Positions 34,301-43,015 of a stretch of DNA of 64,000 bases are shown here, one piece after another. This DNA comes from Sulfurimonas sp. HSL1-2 (GTDB lineage Bacteria; Campylobacterota; Campylobacteria; Campylobacterales; Sulfurimonadaceae): positions 1,733,573 to 1,797,572 of the forward strand of contig NZ_CP147914.1 of the NCBI RefSeq assembly GCF_039645565.1, in the 5' to 3' direction. Under the pieces are notes generated by a model. The model was not told the DNA's origin, searched no databases, and saw only the letters and a list, made by a program, of their open reading frames with translations. The position numbers were made by a program, and so were the translations under genes. Numbering within the stretch: position 1 is the stretch's first letter; the number at the start of each line of letters is the position of its first letter.

Positions 34301-36785
34301 CAACACCCGTCGTCGGGTTGACGCTCAGGTTGCCGTCCGTCGCTCCGAAGGCCGCCACTGTCATAGCATCCACCGAGCCGTCGCTGTCGCTGGTGTGTGC
34401 CACCACGTCGATCAGCACCGCCGTGTCCTCATCGGTACTGACCGCAAAGTCACCCGCGACGGGCGAGAGGTTGGCGACGACACTGATAGTGACCGTTGCC
34501 GGGGCGCTCGTCAGTGTGCCGTCGGAGACCTCATAATCGAAGGTAAAGTTGCCTTCGGACGCGCTGGTGAAAGTAAAGGTACCGTCGCTGTTGAGCGTCA
34601 GCCCGGCAAGCGTTCCGACCTGCGTGAAGGTCAGGGTGTCGCCGACATCGATATCCGATGCATACGGACTGAGGTCGCCGTCAAGCAGGGTGTTCGTCGG
34701 CACCTGGAATGATGCAGCCGACGCCGTCGGGGCGTCGTTGACGTTAATGACTTCCAGGTCGAAGGCTGCCAGCGATGCCGTCAGCAGCGAGTCGGAGACG
34801 GAGATGACGATCCCCGTGGTCGTGCCGACATCGGCATTGCCCGGAGTGCCGGAGAGTGCTCCTGTCGCTGTGTCAAATGTCGCCCAGGAAGGCTTGTTTT
34901 GAATGCTGAAAGTCAGCGTGTCGCCGTCGATATCACCCGCACCCGGCGTAAAGCTGTACGGCGCATCCTGGTTCACCGACGTGGCCGGCGTTCCGCTGAT
35001 CGTCGGTGCGTCGTTCACGTTGACGACGGTGACGGAGAAGAGCGGGAGAGAGACAGTGGCTATACCGTCGGTCACCGAGATATTGATGTCCGCGGTCGTA
35101 CCGACGTCGCCGTTGCCCGGCGTACCCGTCAGCGCCCCCGTTGCCGGGTCGAACGCCGCCCATGCGGGCGGGTTGGCGATGCTGAAGGTCAGCGTATCGC
35201 CGTCGACGTCACCGGAAGAAGGCGTAAAGCTGTACGGCGCGTCCTGGTCAACCGACGTCGTCGGCGTACCGCCGATCGTCGGCGCATCGTTTACCGGGGT
35301 GACCGTAACCGAGACATTGCCCTCTGCACTGCGCCCCGTACCGTCACCGACCGTATAGGTAAAGCTGTCCGGACCGTTGTAGTTCGCGGCCGGGGTGTAG
35401 GTGACCGTCCCGTTCGGATTGAGCGTTGCCGTACCGTGGCCCGCGGATGAGACGGCAGCCACAAAGAGCGTATCGCCGTTTTGGTCCGTATCGTTCGCCA
35501 GGACGTTGAGTGTCGCGTTGGTATCTTCATCGAGGGTCAGGCTGTCGCCCACCGCGACCGGTGCATACTCGTTGCGCTTGACGACCAGGTCGAAGACCCG
35601 GTTGTTCATGACCAGGCTGTTCGCCACCGTCGCTTTGAGCGCCACGGCCACATCCGCCGTATCGCTGCGCGTCACGGCACCGGTAGCGACATCAATGACG
35701 CCCGCAGGCGTCGCCGACCATGTCAGGTTCAGATCCGGGGTATCGAATGGTGCTGCGGCAGGATCGCTCAGCACCAGATCGGCCGTAATACTCGCATTGG
35801 CCGTATTCGTCCCGAGATAGGTGATATTGTTTGTAAGGGCATCTTCAACCTCTGCCAGCGCGGCGATCATCGGGTCGACGTAGGTTCCCGTTTCGATCTC
35901 CTGCGCGACCTGGGTCGTGTTCATGTCGTCGAGTGTCGTCGTCAGATCGCTGACGGCTGTGAGATCGCCGTTTTCGATCGCCCCCTCCGCCGCTTCGGCA
36001 TAGGTATTGATGGTTTCGCCGAAACCGTCCAATTCGCTCACCGTCGTGACATTGGCAGCGAGTGCATCGATCGTCCCCGCCAGCGTTTCGACGAAAGTCG
36101 TGATCGACGGATCGAGCGTAACGCCCTTGTCGGTACTGACCTTTGCGGCGAGCTCGGTCGCATTGAAGTCGCCGCTGAACGTTGTCGAAGCCAGCGATTC
36201 AAACACCTGCGCATAGGCCTCGTCAAAGGTCTCGCCGTCGCTTTTCGTGGCCGCGGTCAACACTTCGGCGACCTTCTGCACTTTCTGTGCCGCCATAAAG
36301 CTGTCGCTGTCGAGCATCGGGTCGATTTTCACCGCATCGGCGCTGATCCCCAGATTGGCGGCGACCGCATCGGCCGCCGTATCGAACGTCATCGTCGGGT
36401 CCGAAGCCATGATCGCCGCGACATAGGTTGTCAGCGGCGAAAGGACGATGGGACGAGTCGCGTCATAGACGGTTGAGAGCCGCCCTTCAAAAGGGAAGCC
36501 GGTACTGATATCGGTACCGCCGTAGGCGTAGATCTTTGTCCCGTCGGCGATCGTCCCCGCAAAAGCGAAGTCCCCGTTCGTATCGGTCACCGTCGACAGC
36601 TCCGTATCGTTATGTTCCCCTTCGCCGGTACTGTCGGCAAAGACGGTCGCACCCGACACATAGCCGTCAATGACTCCGCCGCTGCTTGCAGGGTCGCTGC
36701 TGCTGCCCCCGCCTCCACCGCCGCCGCAGCCACCGATCGTGAGCACGGCAGCCGCAGAGAGCATGATTTTTCTAAATTCAACCAT
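31341..36785 (-). CDS. Large surface lipoprotein with cadherin/Ig-like repeats
   Basis: 1814 residues from MVEFRKIML, preceded by CAGGAG; longer in-frame starts add no signal. Lipobox IGGC gives C20 as lipidation site, followed by a Gly/Ser linker. Residues about 35-330 hold a domain with an early VIDGYVSGATVF segment. From about 395 come five or more repeats with DEDT...VLANDTDQNGD, NYNGPDSFTYTVGDG and VNDAPT boundaries, typical of VCBS/cadherin-like adhesion modules binding calcium. The last 750 residues are a separate beta-rich region I do not recognise. Likely an adhesin; follows the two-component genes by 88 bases. Confidence 0.8.
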   Translation of the reverse strand: MVEFRKIMLSAAAVLTIGGCGGGGGGGSSSDPASSGGVIDGYVSGATVFADSTGEGEHNDTELSTVTDTNGDFAFAGTIADGTKIYAYGGTDISTGFPFEGRLSTVYDATRPIVLSPLTTYVAAIMASDPTMTFDTAADAVAANLGISADAVKIDPMLDSDSFMAAQKVQKVAEVLTAATKSDGETFDEAYAQVFESLASTTFSGDFNATELAAKVSTDKGVTLDPSITTFVETLAGTIDALAANVTTVSELDGFGETINTYAEAAEGAIENGDLTAVSDLTTTLDDMNTTQVAQEIETGTYVDPMIAALAEVEDALTNNITYLGTNTANASITADLVLSDPAAAPFDTPDLNLTWSATPAGVIDVATGAVTRSDTADVAVALKATVANSLVMNNRVFDLVVKRNEYAPVAVGDSLTLDEDTNATLNVLANDTDQNGDTLFVAAVSSAGHGTATLNPNGTVTYTPAANYNGPDSFTYTVGDGTGRSAEGNVSVTVTPVNDAPTIGGTPTTSVDQDAPYSFTPSSGDVDGDTLTFSIANPPAWAAFDPATGALTGTPGNGDVGTTADINISVTDGIATVSLPLFSVTVVNVNDAPTISGTPATSVNQDAPYSFTPGAGDIDGDTLTFSIQNKPSWATFDTATGALSGTPGNADVGTTTGIVISVSDSLLTASLAAFDLEVINVNDAPTASAASFQVPTNTLLDGDLSPYASDIDVGDTLTFTQVGTLAGLTLNSDGTFTFTSASEGNFTFDYEVSDGTLTSAPATVTISVVANLSPVAGDFAVSTDEDTAVLIDVVAHTSDSDGSVDAMTVAAFGATDGNLSVNPTTGVVTYMPNANFNGTDSFTYTIQDNQGATSLPATVTVTVAPVNDAPTIDPIGNPPAVAVSAPIYEVPVSIADVDGDALTLDAVSSNTGVASVSANGTTVAVDPTGIGTATVTVTVSDGILTAQETFTVNVVADPVLTDYSFYDGQYLYDYWLEDNGTANVPMYTQHLLNNGAIDRLTYIHTVDNNWSEVPIDPNMVTWDEINAVWVPDSDLQIDYTISADALTLSFQHEAIRIGTVTDLSGQTLDIPTGSGTTMPVTFSSGAKQHELLYKAVTEIFYTHWSNGLGYTTLEDHMNADGTFYWTTGSWPWQSAIVTQKNAGGSAAVDSNGSDITTLTLGMTGNLVIDGNNSEVVGTWWVDTLPNDTNLIVRTDLNTSLVDYALYNEGEPSFTLIHNGQVYWGAYNPPMTDFIVGGDGAGYNQTAMNDILSAFANYTPPAPPMTVDDYWAISNTYINSKAEWDGLTKAQVSDLFGLELWGVWPQTDGNGVVYAVDSDAVYVDANGTVLFKDINGTVMDSNAYTVISGGTELNISIPPSGHLYAHLGDVYDQAALEAMFGITMPAGSMGYRPAHLRLSDEFDFYHTLTSYDINYSSMTFTNLADFVAANQGGLSGYVFDVNGNTGIQFGAGDSYTDINSNGTAMLIDFSNPQVPSVVESGTWYVQDDGINGHIIVVDLPSRSMPYAATVKNDGISDYVTGGDKNPAFTGDIEMKFNAIARDALIAYFMSGGGSSTPTTANDATLVGAWALGGTTTMDALLIIADNDKYMAVQQVLGTNGVIGGVEVGQYTLDASGNFTSASPLINTNAGDTAVGATVSDNGNDTATLTSIDGSAVFNRLSSAISTEAGAWIVNQSTTGNIKFVIMVLDGAGNYMVADIDDSYGSEVVGTEPGTVGRYNMTEFGTYVVEANNTVTMTPAATTDEGAVCTDTDTSGCDTIAGDTNMEFGLTVDDTLGSQVPVNLTVSFDATNNYMTVGGDMVFVRVVPGGPVIFP

Positions 36786-36873
36786 AATCAACTCCTGAAG
36801 TTTTTTCCTACTGCAAGGTACAGGAAAAAAGTCAAAAAAAGTCAAAAAGTGAAGTGAAGCGAAGAATGGAGGT

Positions 36874-37560
36874 TTATGAAAGAATGTAACCCTGCTTGCT
36901 GAGATTTTTGATCTGGAGTTCCGGTACACGTTTCCGCAGGGAGTAAACGACCGTTTTTAAAGAAGATGAAGAGACCTCGCCGTCGGCCCAGATGGCAAAC
37001 TCGAGATCGTTGTAGCTCACCACCTGGTGGCGGTGCGCCACCAGATGCGCCAGCAGAACGTTCTGTTTGACCGTCAGCGTCACTTCCGTACCGTTGACGT
37101 AGAGACGGCCGTCGGAGGGGTCATAGGTGTGATGGGGGGAGAGATCGATAGTGCCGCCGCTTTGCGTGTCTTCCTCGCAGGGGGAGCGTTCCTGCATACG
37201 GTGCCGGGCCGTGCGGAGGACCGTTTCGAGCTCCTCCGGGCCGAAAGGCTTCATGACGTATCCGTAAGCCAGGGGGCGGAACGCCCGCTGCAGGGTCTCG
37301 TTGTCGCAGTAGGCCGTGATATAGATGATCGGTACTGCGTGTTTTTCCCAGATCTTGTCGCTCAGGGAGAAACCGTCTATATTCCCCCGGATGTTCACAT
37401 CCATCAGCAGCAGCGCGGGGAGCTCCTCTTCGAGGGCCGCAATGACGGAGAGGGCGTTGTCGAATGTGCCGATCACCCGGATGCCCCACCCTTTGAGGAG
37501 ACTGGCGATATAGCGGGCCGTCAGCATTTCATCTTCAACGACCATTACGGAGTCAATCAT
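36874..37560 (-). CDS. Response regulator with winged-helix-type output
   Basis: 228 residues. The receiver domain has acidic pocket E9-D10-E11, phosphorylation site D54 (LLMDVN), T/S in YITAYCD and the KPF lysine. Residues about 140-228 are an OmpR/PhoB-like winged helix (LTVKQNVLLAHLV ... LKTVVYSLRKRVPEL ... KQGYIL). Start overlaps the kinase stop by 4 bases, so the two form a pair. The adjacent lipoprotein gene is a plausible target. Confidence 0.92.
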   Translation of the reverse strand: MIDSVMVVEDEMLTARYIASLLKGWGIRVIGTFDNALSVIAALEEELPALLLMDVNIRGNIDGFSLSDKIWEKHAVPIIYITAYCDNETLQRAFRPLAYGYVMKPFGPEELETVLRTARHRMQERSPCEEDTQSGGTIDLSPHHTYDPSDGRLYVNGTEVTLTVKQNVLLAHLVAHRHQVVSYNDLEFAIWADGEVSSSSLKTVVYSLRKRVPELQIKNLSKQGYILS

Positions 37561-38744
37561 GCCTGTTCCTCCTTTGCGTCAAATGCCACGCTAATCGTCA
37601 CGCCGCCGTCGGAAATAATATCCAACGTACTGTTGTCCAAACTCTTGACAAGGTCCGACATCAGCATCATCCCGATCCCTTCTGACGTCGGCCCCTCTTC
37701 GCTGATCCCCTTGCCGTAATCGCGTATCTGCAGGGTATAGCTGTCACTGTCGCGGTGCACGAGCCGGATGAGGATCTCACCGTTTTGTTCACCGTGATAG
37801 GCGTGCTTGATCGCATTGGTCACGCCTTCATTGACGATCAGACCGATCGCCAATGCATTTCGGATTCCCATGCGGATGGACTTTTCGCATTCGCAATGGA
37901 TCTGCACCGTCGATATTTTCTGAAGGTTCTGCGTCAGCATCTGCAGATAGTGGTGCATGTCGATGTCTTCGAAATCATCCGCGCCGTAGAGGTTTTCATG
38001 CACCATCGCCATCGCCCGCAAACGGCCGATATTTTCGGTGAAATATTTTCGGTACTTCGGATCTTCAATCTTTTCGGACTGCAGCCACAGCAGGCTCATG
38101 ATGACCTGCATGTTGTTCTTGACGCGGTGGTGAAGCTCCCGGAGCATCACTTCCCGCTCCCGTGCCGTTTTTGCCAGGCGCACTTCATAATCCACGCGCA
38201 TCTGTTCGAAATAGTAGACGACGAACGAGATGGCGACATAGCCGACAAACATCTGGATGAGGAGTCCCGCAGGGAAAATGGGGTCGCCGATATCGAGCGC
38301 GCTCAGCAACAGTACCGCGCCGATGCCCGATGCATTCAGCACGCTCCACCGGATCCCCCGTTCCAGCCCGTGCTGGGCGAAGACGTAGATCGGCAGCGAC
38401 GCCGTCCAGAAGAGTGCGGAGTCTTTTTCAAACCCGTCGATGTGCAGCGAGAGAATGGCCAGTCCCGAAATCACCCCGACAAGGATGCTCGAGGTCGTTG
38501 CCAGCTCGACCCTCCGGCTGCGGAACAGGGCATTGTTGATCAGGATGATCACGATCCCGAACAGTTCGAGGATGGCAAGCGTCTCAAAACCGTGGGTCAG
38601 GTTGTTGTAAATGTCCATCGCCAGGACCAGGACCGCGAAGATCGTTATAAGGTTCGCAATGACGGAACGTTTATGCTCGATCGAGTCTTCGGGATAGTCG
38701 ATATTGTCGCGGATGATTTTTTTGCACCAGGAAGAACAGAACAT
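37557..38744 (-). CDS. Membrane sensor histidine kinase, HisKA_2 type
   Basis: 395 residues. Five or six membrane helices span 28-190 with very short loops, suggesting membrane-embedded sensing. ELHHRVKNNMQVIMSLL near 208 is the HisKA_2 phosphoacceptor motif. The ATPase domain has NEGVTNAIKHAYHG and RDYGKGIS. Such kinases usually pair with response regulators of the kind encoded next. No extracytoplasmic sensor domain is seen. Confidence 0.9.
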   Translation of the reverse strand: MFCSSWCKKIIRDNIDYPEDSIEHKRSVIANLITIFAVLVLAMDIYNNLTHGFETLAILELFGIVIILINNALFRSRRVELATTSSILVGVISGLAILSLHIDGFEKDSALFWTASLPIYVFAQHGLERGIRWSVLNASGIGAVLLLSALDIGDPIFPAGLLIQMFVGYVAISFVVYYFEQMRVDYEVRLAKTAREREVMLRELHHRVKNNMQVIMSLLWLQSEKIEDPKYRKYFTENIGRLRAMAMVHENLYGADDFEDIDMHHYLQMLTQNLQKISTVQIHCECEKSIRMGIRNALAIGLIVNEGVTNAIKHAYHGEQNGEILIRLVHRDSDSYTLQIRDYGKGISEEGPTSEGIGMMLMSDLVKSLDNSTLDIISDGGVTISVAFDAKEEQA

Positions 38745-38807
38745 TCAGCCATCATAGCATGTTTTTATGCCTGTTTCATTAGCACGCTTCGAATGCGCCG
38801 CAGCGAC

Positions 38808-39467
38808 CTAGCGCGCGGAATTTTTCTCCTCTGCCTCTTCCATACACGCGATCAGTTCCGTCTGCATATAGGCGCCCTGGAGTTTGGCCAGTCCGGCGTC
38901 ATGCAGGTTCTGCTGATCCGTATTTAGCGCCGCGTCGTTGTCCGCGACCCGGTCGTGGATGCTCTGAAGCGCCGTCCCGGCCAGGGTTTCCGCCGAAGCG
39001 GAATCAACCATCTCCCGCAAACCGTCGAGCCCCTCGGCGGGAACCGGAAGATTGCAGTAGTAATCCCTTGTCGACGTCAGCCCCCAGTAGCAAAACCCCA
39101 GCGAGAGGTAAAAATCGAGCGACTGGGGGACGCAGACCGCTTTGAAACGCCGGACATGCGAATGCACGGCCAGTTCGAATACCCACTGCAGCAGCATCAG
39201 CGCGTAGCCGTGCCGCCGGTGGCAGAGCGGGGTGAGGATATTGTGGATGGTCAAATATTCGTAATAGCGGTCGATCTTGTAGAAGAGGTAGCACAGATGT
39301 TCCCCCGTGTCGTCGGTGAGGATGACGCTTCCCCCGGCGTTCCAGCTGTAATGGCGGTCCCACCACCGCAGCGCCTGGTCGGCGAACCCCCTGCTCTTCG
39401 CATCGCCGATCTGCGCGATGGAATCAAGGTACTCTTTTCGGTTGACATCGATAACACGGTAAGGCAT
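38808..39467 (-). CDS. GNAT-type acetyltransferase-like protein
   Basis: 219 residues from MPYRVIDVNRKEYLD, chosen because AAAGGGG lies ahead. The central part LTPLCHRRHGYALMLLQWVF resembles the acetyl-CoA-binding R/Q-x-x-G-x-G/A loop and helix of GNAT enzymes, though the loop is imperfect (RRHGYA). DFYLSLGFCYWGL is the typical late strand. The C-terminal 50 residues are helical. Substrate unknown. Confidence 0.65.
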   Translation of the reverse strand: MPYRVIDVNRKEYLDSIAQIGDAKSRGFADQALRWWDRHYSWNAGGSVILTDDTGEHLCYLFYKIDRYYEYLTIHNILTPLCHRRHGYALMLLQWVFELAVHSHVRRFKAVCVPQSLDFYLSLGFCYWGLTSTRDYYCNLPVPAEGLDGLREMVDSASAETLAGTALQSIHDRVADNDAALNTDQQNLHDAGLAKLQGAYMQTELIACMEEAEEKNSAR

Positions 39468-39591
39468 AGGCGCCCCTTTGCAAGCCAATAATAATGCTTG
39501 AAAAGAGCAAACTTCACAGAGGTATTATGAGTGACAGAGTTGTACTGTGTCCACTATAACACTCCGGCGGTGTCTGCGGGCTTCACGGGTG

Positions 39592-39817
39592 TATAATATG
39601 TAACCATTCAGGCAAACTCCCTCCTTCTCCTTCGGCGCACCTGCATTTCAGCTTGCGATGTATCTGATTTTGAGATATGATACAGCACAAGAAAGATGAT
39701 AGAGTGAGTTTCATCTTGGTTAGTTAAGTATTGAAGGCATTCTTTCCTCAATTTTTTCGATACCTTGCAGAGTGCTCCACATTCAATTTCGACGACTACA
39801 TTACACAAGGACTTGCT
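39592..39817 (+). promoter_or_regulatory. Promoter and long leader of the cold-shock gene
   Basis: A perfect -10 TATAAT at 39592-39597 has only a weak -35 region. Transcription from about 39604 would give a leader of about 214 bases before the UUG start. Together with the preceding stretch back to the acetyltransferase, this 350-base region holds no other convincing gene. Long structured leaders are usual for cold-induced csp mRNAs. Confidence 0.5.
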
Positions 39818-40036
39818 TTGGCAGATCTTAAAAAGGGAACCGTTAAGTGGTTCAACAGTGAAAAAGGCTATGGGTTCATCTCCCCTGAAGACGGCGGTAA
39901 AGACGTATTTGTACACTTTCGCCAGGTCAACAGAAGCGGTTACGGCCGTGTCGAACTCCAAGAAGGTCAGGAAGTGACTTTCGAGATCGGCGAAGGGCAG
40001 AAAGGCCCGCAGGCAGAGAACGTTACTCCGCTCTAA
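39818..40036 (+). CDS. Cold-shock domain protein (CspA family)
   Basis: 72 residues from a TTG start with AAGGA 6 bases ahead; this gives (M)[19 protein letters not shown], the normal family N-terminus. An upstream ATG at 39731 would add an unlikely 29-residue extension. RNP1 KGYGFI and RNP2 DVFVHF are intact. Binds single-stranded RNA/DNA as an RNA chaperone. One to two residues differ from the usual spacing after RNP2 ([15 protein letters not shown]), a form seen in Campylobacterota-type proteins. Confidence 0.93.
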   Translation: MADLKKGTVKWFNSEKGYGFISPEDGGKDVFVHFRQVNRSGYGRVELQEGQEVTFEIGEGQKGPQAENVTPL

Positions 40037-40044
40037 GCCCCTAT

Positions 40045-40062
40045 CGGCGGAACGCTCCGCCG
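40045..40062 (+). terminator. Candidate terminator after the cold-shock gene
   Basis: CGGCGGA, loop ACGC, TCCGCCG: a 7-bp GC-rich stem nine bases after the stop. A TTTT follows only after ten bases, so termination is probable but not canonical. A 9-base inverted repeat CTTTTAAAA/TTTTAAAAG (40072-40109) follows. Confidence 0.45.
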
Positions 40063-40138
40063 TCGGGACACCTTTTAAAACCCTTCAGCGTCCTGGAGGA
40101 TTTTAAAAGATGCCCTTCCCCGGCTTGGAAAATCCAGG

Positions 40139-40318
40139 CTAGGCTTCCGGCGCGTTTACCGCTGCCGGTTCCGTTTCCTCTTCGGGAACGTAGATCTCCG
40201 GAAGCGGCACATAATCATCGCTTTTCTTGACCTCTTTCTTGAGGCGTTTCGCCTCTTTCTTCTGCTTTTTATCCAGTTCCCGGCGCCGTTTTTCGAATGT
40301 CTGCGTACTGCGGGCCAT
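40139..40318 (-). CDS. Small charged protein overlapping the RhlE helicase gene
   Basis: 59 residues, beginning [20 protein letters not shown]. The first 32 residues are strongly basic and helical, rich in K and R; the rest is acidic (PEIYVPEEETEPA). Its ATG overlaps the helicase TGA (TGATG), the arrangement of translational coupling. Codon use matches its neighbours and TAG closes it at 40139-40141. No family recognised; an RNA- or helicase-associated peptide is a reasonable guess. Confidence 0.65.
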   Translation of the reverse strand: MARSTQTFEKRRRELDKKQKKEAKRLKKEVKKSDDYVPLPEIYVPEEETEPAAVNAPEA

Positions 40319-41664
40319 CAGCGCGCTCCCGCTTTCATCTGCGAGAGATAGGCTGCGACATCTTCCGCGCGCATCGGCTGCTCTTTGCGGCGGTCATTCT
40401 GTGCGTCGCGCTTTTTGTCACGCTGCCCCTGGCGCGGCTTGGCATCCGTACGCTCGTTACCGTTGCGTGCCGGCCGTTTGCCCGAAGCGTTCGTTTTCGG
40501 CTTGGATGAGGATACCACTTTTTCGGGCAGACGGGTTTCGAACCCTTCGACCGTTTTTTGCGGGATCGACGCCTTGATCAGCTTTTCGATGTTGCGAAGG
40601 TATTCGGCCTCTTCGGCGCAGACCAGCGAAACGGCCTCGCCCTCGTTGCCCGCGCGCCCCGTACGGCCGATGCGGTGCACGTAGTCTTCGGGCACGTTCG
40701 GCAGCTCGAAATTGACGACGTGCGGCAGCTGGTCAATATCGATCCCGCGCGCCGCGATGTCCGTCGCCACGAGGACGCGGACCCGCTTCGCCTTGAAGGC
40801 CGCCAGTGCCTTGGTGCGTGCGTTCTGTGTCTTGTTGCCGTGGATCGCCTCGGATGGGATGCCGTCAGATATTAGCTGCTTGCACAGGCGGTTCGCCCCG
40901 TGCTTCGTCCGCGTGAAGACCAGGATCTGCTCCCAGCCGTTGGATGTGATGAGCGTGGAGAGCAGTGCGCGCTTGCGGTCCTGCTTGACCGGGTAGACGA
41001 CCTGTGCGACACGCTCGGAAGCTGTGTTGCGGCGGGCGACTTCGATGAGCGCCGGGCTGTGCAGCAGGCCGTCGGCCAGCGTCTTGATCTCATCGGAGAA
41101 GGTCGCGGAAAAGAGCAGCTTCTGCGCCTTTTTCGGGACGAGCTTGAGCACCTTCTTGATGTCGTGAATAAACCCCATATCGAGCATGCGGTCCGCCTCG
41201 TCGAGAATAAGCAGCTCGATGCGCGAAAGGTCGATGTTCTTCTGATTCGCATGGTCGAGCAGGCGCCCCGGCGTCGCCACGACAATGTCCACGCCGCCGC
41301 GCAGTTTATTGATTTGCGGGTTGATGTTGACCCCGCCGAAGATCACCGCCGAGTTCAGCTTCAGGTGTTTGCCGTAGGTTTCGACGCTCTGTCCCACCTG
41401 TGCGGCCAGTTCACGTGTCGGCGTCAACACCAGTGCACGGACGGGACGTTTGCCCTTGGAGGGTGCCGCTTGCGAGAGCAGCTGCAGCATCGGCAGGGTA
41501 AAGCCCGCCGTTTTGCCCGTGCCCGTCTGGGCGCCGGCAAGGAGATCTTTCCCGCTGAGCACGACGGGGATCGCCTGTGCCTGGATGGGAGTAGGTTCGC
41601 TGTAGCCGGTATCGGCGACAGCACGCAAAAGAGGCTCTGACAAGCCCAGTGTTGAAAATGACAT
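40318..41664 (-). CDS. rhlE: DEAD-box RNA helicase, RhlE type
   Basis: 448 residues from [16 protein letters not shown], chosen because ACAGGAA lies six bases ahead. Q motif (YSEPTPIQ), Walker [13 protein letters not shown] box [17 protein letters not shown], and motif [12 protein letters not shown] are all intact. The C-terminal 75 residues are basic and low complexity, the RNA-binding extension of RhlE. Remodels RNA duplexes in ribosome assembly or RNA decay, often cold-induced. Followed by the overlapping 59-residue gene. Confidence 0.93.
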   Translation of the reverse strand: MSFSTLGLSEPLLRAVADTGYSEPTPIQAQAIPVVLSGKDLLAGAQTGTGKTAGFTLPMLQLLSQAAPSKGKRPVRALVLTPTRELAAQVGQSVETYGKHLKLNSAVIFGGVNINPQINKLRGGVDIVVATPGRLLDHANQKNIDLSRIELLILDEADRMLDMGFIHDIKKVLKLVPKKAQKLLFSATFSDEIKTLADGLLHSPALIEVARRNTASERVAQVVYPVKQDRKRALLSTLITSNGWEQILVFTRTKHGANRLCKQLISDGIPSEAIHGNKTQNARTKALAAFKAKRVRVLVATDIAARGIDIDQLPHVVNFELPNVPEDYVHRIGRTGRAGNEGEAVSLVCAEEAEYLRNIEKLIKASIPQKTVEGFETRLPEKVVSSSKPKTNASGKRPARNGNERTDAKPRQGQRDKKRDAQNDRRKEQPMRAEDVAAYLSQMKAGAR

Positions 41665-41874
41665 ATGTATTCCTGTCAATGAGGGGAGAGTGTAAGATCC
41701 TCTTAGGATCCGTACGTTCCCTCAAGCCTGCCAAACATCCGAAAACATTATCGATCCAGGCTATATGGTAAAAAAATTGTTAAGGTAATCAGTAGATGCG
41801 CTAAGCGATCAAAGAAGTACGAAAACGGAGACAGTCGCAGACCGTGGTGCGCTGAAAGTATTGACATTATACCA
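41665..41874 (-). promoter_or_regulatory. Promoter and long leader of rhlE
   Basis: On the minus strand TGGTATAAT (41866-41874) is an extended -10 element. Initiation near 41859 gives a leader of about 195 bases, containing a small GATCC/GGATC hairpin at 41696-41710. The rest of the 356-base divergent region up to the membrane-protein gene at 42021 shows no credible gene. Confidence 0.45.
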
Positions 41875-42020
41875 TAACCCGCACTCCTTCGGTTCGCAGC
41901 CTGCACCGGACCGACAATGACAATCTTCTTCTTGGCCACCGGGGCACCGTGCCCTGAAGGTTTCAGGCTATAATAGTTCCCATTGGAATGCCGTCTTCCC
42001 CGCGGTATGAAAGGGAGCAG

Positions 42021-42371
42021 ATGTATTACTACATCGTCAAAATCATCACCACGACGCTGCTGATCGTCGTGATCTCCGAAATCTCCAAAAGAAGCACCCT
42101 CATAGGGAGTATCCTCGCTTCGATCCCCCTTGTCTCGGTCCTGGCGATGATCTGGCTCTATGTCGACACCGGGGATACCCAAAAAGTGACGGAACTCTCC
42201 TACAGCATATTCTGGCTGGTTATTCCGTCGCTGACACTGTTCCTCTCCCTTATGCTGATGCTCAAGCGGGGCGTCGGGTTTTTTCCGGCCATGGCGCTTT
42301 CGATTGTCGTAACCGTTCTGGCCTACTATCTGATGATCGCGCTTCTGGAGAAGTTCAATATCAAGCTGTAG
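42021..42371 (+). CDS. DUF3147-like small membrane protein
   Basis: 116 residues from MYYYIVKIITTTLLIVVISE, preceded by AAGGGAG. Four hydrophobic helices with the motif EISKRSTLIGSILASIPLVS between the first two, the feature by which DUF3147 proteins are recognised. Function unknown. Followed 50 bases later by the flavin reductase gene. Confidence 0.8.
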   Translation: MYYYIVKIITTTLLIVVISEISKRSTLIGSILASIPLVSVLAMIWLYVDTGDTQKVTELSYSIFWLVIPSLTLFLSLMLMLKRGVGFFPAMALSIVVTVLAYYLMIALLEKFNIKL

Positions 42372-42421
42372 CAGTGAAGACACCCTGAAGAACGCCCCGA
42401 GGTGTAAACAAGGAGAATGCA

Positions 42422-42967
42422 ATGATGGAAAAAATGCCGATCGGAAAAGCCTTTACGCTGATGGAGCCCGGCCCGGTCGTCCTTGTGACGACCAAAGACG
42501 GAGAAAAAAACAATATCATGACCATCTCCTGGACGATGGTGATGGATTTTACGCCGGTGTTCGCCATCACCACAGGTCCGTGGAACTACTCGTATGCCGC
42601 GCTGCAACAAATGCGCGAGTGCGTCATTGCGATCCCTACCGTCGACCTCATCGACACGATCGTCGGCATCGGCACCTGCAGCGGCTCGGATACGGACAAA
42701 TTCGGGAAATTCGGGTTGACGCCGCTCCATGGCGGATTTGTCGGCGCACCGCTGATCAAAGAGTGCCTGGCGAACATCGAGTGCACGGTCGTCGATATCA
42801 TCGAAAAGCACAACATCATCGTACTCGAAAGCGTGGCCGCATGGTTCGACCATACACGACAGGAGCAGCGGACTCTTCACGCCGTCGGCGACGGTACTTT
42901 CATCGTCGACGGCGAAAGACTCGACCGCAAGCGGATGATGCGTTCAAAACTTCCTGACGGCATCTGA
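42422..42967 (+). CDS. Flavin reductase-like (FMN-binding split barrel) protein
   Basis: 181 residues after AAGGAG. PGPVVLVTTKDGEKNNIMTI near residue 17, ECVIAIPT and a late segment before DRKRMMRSK follow the flavoredoxin/flavin reductase pattern for FMN binding. Likely an NAD(P)H:FMN oxidoreductase or flavin-dependent redox protein; partner not visible. It is the last gene before the AT-rich insert. Confidence 0.88.
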   Translation: MMEKMPIGKAFTLMEPGPVVLVTTKDGEKNNIMTISWTMVMDFTPVFAITTGPWNYSYAALQQMRECVIAIPTVDLIDTIVGIGTCSGSDTDKFGKFGLTPLHGGFVGAPLIKECLANIECTVVDIIEKHNIIVLESVAAWFDHTRQEQRTLHAVGDGTFIVDGERLDRKRMMRSKLPDGI

Positions 42968-43015
42968 CACGCAAGGAAAGGTGTTTAAAAGCTCCAAAAT
43001 ATAAATCTTAGTATT

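Noticed and set aside
33435-36476. Several long plus-strand frames opposite the large lipoprotein gene
   Set aside because: Arginine/aspartate-rich shadows of repeated beta-domain coding; the minus strand has lipobox, repeats, ribosome site and terminator.
39731-39817. ATG start 29 codons upstream of the cold-shock gene
   Set aside because: No ribosome site, and it adds a hydrophobic extension unknown in the family; UUG at 39818 has AAGGA and gives the standard N-terminus.
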